A DNA stretch of 10,224 bases from JBCCRH01 sp039208045. GTDB lineage: Bacteria > Bacteroidota > Bacteroidia > Chitinophagales > Saprospiraceae. Under the pieces are notes generated by a model. The model had not been told where the DNA came from and did no database searches. It was given only the letters and a program-made list of their open reading frames with translations. The position numbers and the translations under genes are program-made. Each line of letters starts with the position of its first letter. Positions within the stretch are counted from its first letter, which is position 1. The stretch spans positions 1-10,224 of the forward strand of contig JBCCRH010000212.1 in assembly GCA_039208045.1 (NCBI GenBank), read 5' to 3'. Of this stretch, positions 7,655 to 10,224 are shown in pieces.

Positions 7655-8635
7655 ATGTTTCAACACCTTTGCTTTGGGCTATTGATTGCTTCTTTTCTTC
7701 TGAGCTCCTGCGCACCGACTACGCCAAGTGCTATCCCTATCGAAGCACCTCCTGCTACTCCCTACCAAGACTCGATACAGTACCCACTGTATAGTTCTAC
7801 AGACTATGGCCAAACCTGGCAAGTGGCGAGTTCTAATCTGCCTGTGGGATTGCAAGTTTCATTTTTGGATACACTGGAAGGTGAACTTGTTTTAGCCACA
7901 GATGATCGGGGACTTTACTTGAGCACCAATGATCGAACTTCGTGGTATTCGATTGGGGAGCAATTGCCCAATCCCAAAATTAATGCACTCTTGGTACACG
8001 AAGGAACGATCTATGTGGGGGTGTATGGTGCTGGGATCTTTGAAAGTAGAGATAGAGGGCAAAGCTGGTTACCACTAAATTATAACCTTACTGATTTGCG
8101 GGTGCAAGCTATTTTAGTGTTAGATGGGCAGTTGCTCATTGGAACAGATACTGGCATTGCTCAGCTCTCTTCTCTTGATAATCGATGGGTATGGCTGTAT
8201 GAGGGTGTGCAAGTGATTAGTCTTTTTGCCAAGGGGCAGCGGGTAATTGCAGGGACGAGCAGGGGGACTTTGCTTTCGCAAAATGCCGGGGTGAGCTGGG
8301 CCTGGATCCACCAGGAGGGAGCGGTACACTATACGGAGCTGCTGGATACCACTATTGTGGAATTGTATATTGCGCAGGAAGTGTATGTGTCTAATGACTG
8401 GGGAGCGCAGTGGACGCTGGCGGAGTATGGGCCTACTGAGGAGTCGTATGTGTACCGAGTGATCCGGCAAGAGCCCTACTTGCTGATGGGTAATAATTAT
8501 GGCATTCATCGCTCCTCGGATGGCGGGGCGCGTTGGGACTTGATTTTTGAAACACAGACGCAGGGCTTTTTTGATTTTATTGTGGTGGGGGGGGTGCTGT
8601 ATGGGGGGACGCGCTTGTGGAAGCCGCAGGGATAG
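7655..8635 (+). CDS. Lipoprotein with six Asp-box (BNR) repeats
   Basis: The 326-residue product has a lipoprotein signal peptide ending in the lipobox LSSC, with Cys19 as the lipidation site, then a short proline-rich linker (about 20-40). The body carries six Asp-box motifs of the SxDxGxxW type: STDYGQTW (48), STNDRTSW (90), SRDRGQSW (131), SQNAGVSW (208), SNDWGAQW (246) and SSDGGARW (287). These mark turns between strands in beta-propellers such as sialidases, sortilin and photosystem II assembly factors. The product is therefore probably a surface or periplasmic propeller. No sialidase catalytic arginines can be assigned, so an enzyme name is not justified. The start is ATG 7655; TAACTTTA at 7634-7641 resembles the Bacteroidota -7 element, but no well-spaced -33 TTTG is seen. 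Near the 3' end, eight G in a row (8587-8594) lie in the Val-Gly-Gly codons. Confidence 0.87.
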   Translation: MFQHLCFGLLIASFLLSSCAPTTPSAIPIEAPPATPYQDSIQYPLYSSTDYGQTWQVASSNLPVGLQVSFLDTLEGELVLATDDRGLYLSTNDRTSWYSIGEQLPNPKINALLVHEGTIYVGVYGAGIFESRDRGQSWLPLNYNLTDLRVQAILVLDGQLLIGTDTGIAQLSSLDNRWVWLYEGVQVISLFAKGQRVIAGTSRGTLLSQNAGVSWAWIHQEGAVHYTELLDTTIVELYIAQEVYVSNDWGAQWTLAEYGPTEESYVYRVIRQEPYLLMGNNYGIHRSSDGGARWDLIFETQTQGFFDFIVVGGVLYGGTRLWKPQG

Positions 8636-8636
8636 G

Positions 8637-8673
8637 CTGCTCGCCTGAGGCGAGCGCTCCTGGCGAGTAGCAG
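8637..8673. other. Hairpin with two competing folds, just after the lipoprotein stop
   Basis: GCTCGCC (8639-8645), loop TGA and GGCGAGC (8649-8655) form a perfect hairpin. The same left arm, CTGCTCGCC (8637-8645), can instead pair with GGCGA (8662-8666) and GCAG (8670-8673) around a 3-nt bulge. It starts 2 nt after the stop codon and has no T tract, so it is more likely a 3'-end structure or repeat copy than a rho-independent terminator. Confidence 0.6.
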
Positions 8674-8691
8674 ACTAGCTTATAGGCAGTA

Positions 8692-8754
8692 TGTCCCTCC
8701 AGGACAGCATATTAATACTCACAGCTAAAACTGAGCTATTGTCCTGTAGGGACA
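8692..8754. repeat. REPIN-like pair of inverted palindromes
   Basis: The left arm TGTCCCTCCAGGACA (8692-8706) and the right arm TGTCCTGTAGGGACA (8740-8754) are reverse complements at 14 of 15 positions, separated by 33 nt. Each arm is itself a TGTCC-N5-GGACA palindrome. Two inverted short palindromes with a spacer is the layout of REP doublets (REPIN/BIME), which RAYT transposases mobilise in other bacteria. No RAYT gene lies in the window, so the family assignment is inference. Confidence 0.6.
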
Positions 8755-8795
8755 AACCGTTTATAATAAGCCTGTATGTGTTCTGTTCTGCCCCC

Positions 8796-8817
8796 ATAGG
8801 CGGGCAAGCTGTAGGTA
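8796..8817. repeat. 22-nt direct repeat, copy 1
   Basis: It contains GGGCAAGCTGTAGGTA after ATAGGC. It matches 8989-9010 at 20 of 22 positions, 193 nt apart, in the same orientation. It lies outside any gene. Confidence 0.6.
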
Positions 8818-8862
8818 TCTAGTCAGTGCCAAGTCTTGTTGGTTAGTTCTAAGTTCTTATCT

Positions 8863-8911
8863 CGCGGATTCCCCGATAGCAACCGGGGTGAGCGCGTGCT
8901 AGGCTTTTTTT
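8863..8911 (+). other. Nested GC hairpin followed by seven T
   Basis: CGCG (8863-8866) pairs with CGCG (8893-8896), and inside it CCCCG (8871-8875) pairs with CGGGG (8884-8888). TTTTTTT (8905-8911) follows after 8 nt. This could end read-through transcription from the lipoprotein gene, but the gap before the T tract makes it a poor intrinsic terminator. Confidence 0.3.
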
Positions 8912-8936
8912 CCGTAAAGCTATGCCCGTGCTCAGT

Positions 8937-8953
8937 GTTCGCCTAAGGCGAAC
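8937..8953. repeat. GTTCGCC-TAA-GGCGAAC hairpin
   Basis: A perfect 7-bp stem with loop TAA. It matches the hairpin at 8639-8655 (GCTCGCC-TGA-GGCGAGC) except for one loop base and one stem pair, where C-G became T-A on both arms. The two seem to be members of one small hairpin family. Confidence 0.65.
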
Positions 8954-8970
8954 CGCGTGGCCCTAAAACT

Positions 8971-8978
8971 TATTTTTG
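8971..8978 (+). promoter_or_regulatory. Match to Bacteroidota -7 promoter element
   Basis: TATTTTTG fits TAnnTTTG, the -7 consensus of the Bacteroidota primary sigma factor. No TTTG was found at the usual -33 distance. If used, transcription would start about 8984 and run through the structured region 8989-9314 towards the gene at 9395. The match is weak evidence alone. Confidence 0.2.
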
Positions 8979-8988
8979 TTACACGATA

Positions 8989-9010
8989 ATAGGTGGGCAA
9001 GCTGTAAGTA
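8989..9010. repeat. 22-nt direct repeat, copy 2
   Basis: It contains GGGCAAGCTGTAAGTA after ATAGGT, and is the partner of 8796-8817. Its GGCAAGCT segment is also the reverse complement of AGCTTGCC at 9311-9318, at the far edge of the large inverted repeat. Confidence 0.6.
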
Positions 9011-9065
9011 CTGCAACCGCTGGTGCGTGCTGGGCCTGCAACCGTGATCGCAGCGATATGGGGTG

Positions 9066-9314
9066 AGCTAGAAGGCTAAGAGCATATCTGGACTTCACCC
9101 TTTCGGCTGCACTTGCCAAATCTTATCCTGTACTGCGTTGCTCTTTGGTCGCGTAGCTAAGGCTATGCTCCCGCATCGCGCCTTGTTCAGAACAAGATTT
9201 GGCAGCGTTCGCTCGAAAAGCGAAGTCCAGATATGCTCTAATGTAGTACCTGCTGGAAAGGGCTGAGTGAAGAACGAAGACCTAGCCAGTAGGATACGGA
9301 ATAGCCTTCTAGCT
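9066..9314. repeat. 249-nt imperfect inverted-repeat element with three-way-junction fold
   Basis: The outer stem is 13 bp and perfect: 9066-9078 (AGCTAGAAGGCTA) with 9302-9314. Directly inside it is an 18-bp perfect stem: 9079-9096 (AGAGCATATCTGGACTTC) with 9222-9239. This continues through TTTCG/CGAAA (9101-9105/9214-9218) and an 11-bp stem TGCCAAATCTT (9114-9124/9194-9204), and is capped by GCGTAGC-TAAG-GCTATGC (9151-9168). A separate hairpin on the right side pairs 9246-9256 with 9286-9297 (one wobble, one bulged A). Together these make a three-way junction. It may be a dispersed repeat (MITE-like), a structured RNA, or a leader for the gene at 9395. No target-site duplication is evident. 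The 8636-9394 gap has no other gene I can support. Confidence 0.75.
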
Positions 9315-9394
9315 TGCCTCATACAAGCGGAGAGCGCGATAGTTGCCCAAATCAACTAGGATTTACTAACTTGTCTTTCGAAAATCTTTGTTCG

Positions 9395-9862
9395 ATGAAG
9401 TATCTATCCCTTTTGTTGCTTTGCTTTTTTTCATTTGGTTCTTTTAGCGGGCTATCGGCGCAGGAGAGCTCGTGGAGGTTGGTGTATGAAAATGATGCGA
9501 AAGGGCAGGCGGTGCAGGGGAAATTGGAGGAGCTGATTGCAGCGGTGCGTGCTGGACAAGAAATACGTATTTATTGGTCTTCTTATCGCGTTAGTGATCC
9601 TGCGATAAAAGTGGAGCATGTGGCGGATGCTAAGTTTTTGACGATTATGAGTGATGAGATAGTGTTCGCTCAGATTGATCCTATCATTGGGCAGACTCCA
9701 GATTTTGAGGTACAGGAGATTAAGCTGAAGGAAAATTTGGCGTGGAGTTTTATCGCTGCTTCGAATGGTAAGACTGATCAGATGATGCGCAATGTAATGA
9801 CGGGGGAGATTCTGGGGCATGCCACTCGACAGAGAGGGATTAAGTGGTTTGTGAAGCAATAG
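9395..9862 (+). CDS. Small secreted protein of unknown function
   Basis: From ATG 9395 the product has 155 residues with a clear signal peptide: MKYLS, a leucine/phenylalanine-rich core, and a likely cleavage after GLSA at about residue 22. The frame stays open back to 9314, but that 27-residue extension would bury the signal peptide and run into the inverted-repeat element, so the internal ATG is preferred. The mature part is a mixed alpha/beta chain with WRLVYENDAKG, HVADAKFLTIM, VFAQIDPIIGQTP, WSFIAASNGKTDQMMRN and a C-terminal IKWFVKQ. I recognise it only as a Bacteroidota-style conserved hypothetical. No catalytic motif is visible. Only 1 nt separates its stop from the rluF-like start, so the two may be translated from one transcript, although their functions look unrelated. 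Confidence 0.82.
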   Translation: MKYLSLLLLCFFSFGSFSGLSAQESSWRLVYENDAKGQAVQGKLEELIAAVRAGQEIRIYWSSYRVSDPAIKVEHVADAKFLTIMSDEIVFAQIDPIIGQTPDFEVQEIKLKENLAWSFIAASNGKTDQMMRNVMTGEILGHATRQRGIKWFVKQ

Positions 9863-9863
9863 T

Positions 9864-10224
9864 ATGGCGGACAATTCAATCAGTTTAAACAAATACATCA
9901 GTAGCACAGGCATTTGCTCGCGCCGGGAGGCGGATCGCTGGATTGAGGCGGGGCGGGTGCAGCTGAATGGGCAAAAGGCGCAGAAGGGGAACCGGGTAGC
10001 TCCGGGCGATCGGGTGCTGGTGGATGGAAAGCCATTGCGCAAGAAGCCGAAGCCAATCTACATTGCGCTGCACAAGCCACCGGGCATTACGAGCACGACG
10101 GATCGGCGGGATAAGGATAATATCATCGATTTTGTGGGGCATCCGCAGCGCATCTTTCCAATTGGGCGGCTGGATAAACCATCGACAGGGCTGATCCTTC
10201 TGACGAATGATGGGGATATTGTGA
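9864..10224 (+). CDS. rluF: RluF-like 23S rRNA pseudouridine synthase (3' end outside window)
   Basis: The first 120 residues are present and the frame is open at the window end. Residues about 7-55 are an S4 RNA-binding domain (SLNKYISSTGICSRREADRWIE, then VQLNG and VAPGDRVLVDG). Residues 66-79 (YIALHKPPGITSTT) begin the synthase domain. GRLDKPSTGLILLTNDGDIV (101-120) is the catalytic motif, with Asp104 as the expected nucleophile. TNDGDIV resembles RluF more than RluB/RluE; RluF in E. coli makes pseudouridine at U2604 of 23S rRNA. The enzyme would act in the cytoplasm on the ribosome. ATG 9864 begins 1 nt after the preceding TAG, which suggests coupled translation. The rluF name is likely but rests on a partial sequence; another RsuA/RluB-family member is the alternative. 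Confidence 0.87.
   Translation, partial: MADNSISLNKYISSTGICSRREADRWIEAGRVQLNGQKAQKGNRVAPGDRVLVDGKPLRKKPKPIYIALHKPPGITSTTDRRDKDNIIDFVGHPQRIFPIGRLDKPSTGLILLTNDGDIV

Noticed and set aside
9095..9355. Minus-strand frame of 86 codons
   Set aside because: It lies almost wholly in the inverted-repeat element; the peptide follows from the repeat, not from a visible domain or start signal.
8636..9394. Possible CRISPR array or tRNA in the repeat-rich gap
   Set aside because: Repeats are few, palindromic and unevenly spaced, and no cloverleaf with acceptor and T-arm motifs was found.
9452..10142. Several minus-strand frames opposite the small secreted protein and rluF
   Set aside because: They are shadows of two convincing plus-strand genes, with Arg/Pro-rich low-quality translations.

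Overview
The window looks like a chromosomal segment from a Bacteroidota bacterium, most likely of the Saprospira/Saprospiraceae kind. This is inferred from gene content. Two secreted proteins end in type IX secretion (T9SS) type A sorting domains with the FPNPT signature. There is a PKD/jelly-roll extracellular architecture, a cytoplasmic leucine-rich-repeat protein of a style common in that group, start regions without clear Shine-Dalgarno sequences, and intergenic DNA full of small palindromes. No database search was possible, so the genus is a guess.

Layout. 77-1975 (+) is an LRR protein with a C-terminal BRCT-like domain, followed by a hairpin and a plausible intrinsic terminator. 2099-3823 (+) is a T9SS-exported seven-bladed beta-propeller. 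It converges on, and overlaps by 4 bp, 3820-6306 (-), a T9SS-exported protein-arginine/agmatine-deiminase-family enzyme with an intact D/H-x-D/C catalytic set and PKD and jelly-roll domains. Directly upstream of it on the same strand, 21 bp away, is 6328-7353 (-), a DUF1016/YhcG-type PD-(D/E)xK nuclease. 7354-7654 holds no gene but several palindromes, one of which repeats a palindrome inside the nuclease gene. 7655-8635 (+) is a lipoprotein with six Asp-box (BNR) motifs. 8636-9394 has no credible gene and is packed with inverted repeats. 9395-9862 (+) is a small secreted protein of unknown function, and 1 nt later 9864 begins a pseudouridine synthase (RluF-like) that runs off the window.

How the parts relate. 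The beta-propeller, the deiminase, the Asp-box lipoprotein and the small secreted protein are all envelope or exported products. The nuclease and deiminase genes, and the small secreted protein and rluF, are spaced as possible two-gene operons, but no functional pathway links all genes.

The most unusual content is non-coding. A 249-nt imperfect inverted repeat at 9066-9314 can fold as a three-way junction. A REPIN-like pair of inverted palindromes lies at 8692-8754. Two hairpins at 8639 and 8937 differ by a compensatory base-pair change. A 32-nt palindromic repeat occurs once in the nuclease gene and once beside it, again with a compensatory change. These look like members of dispersed palindromic element families.
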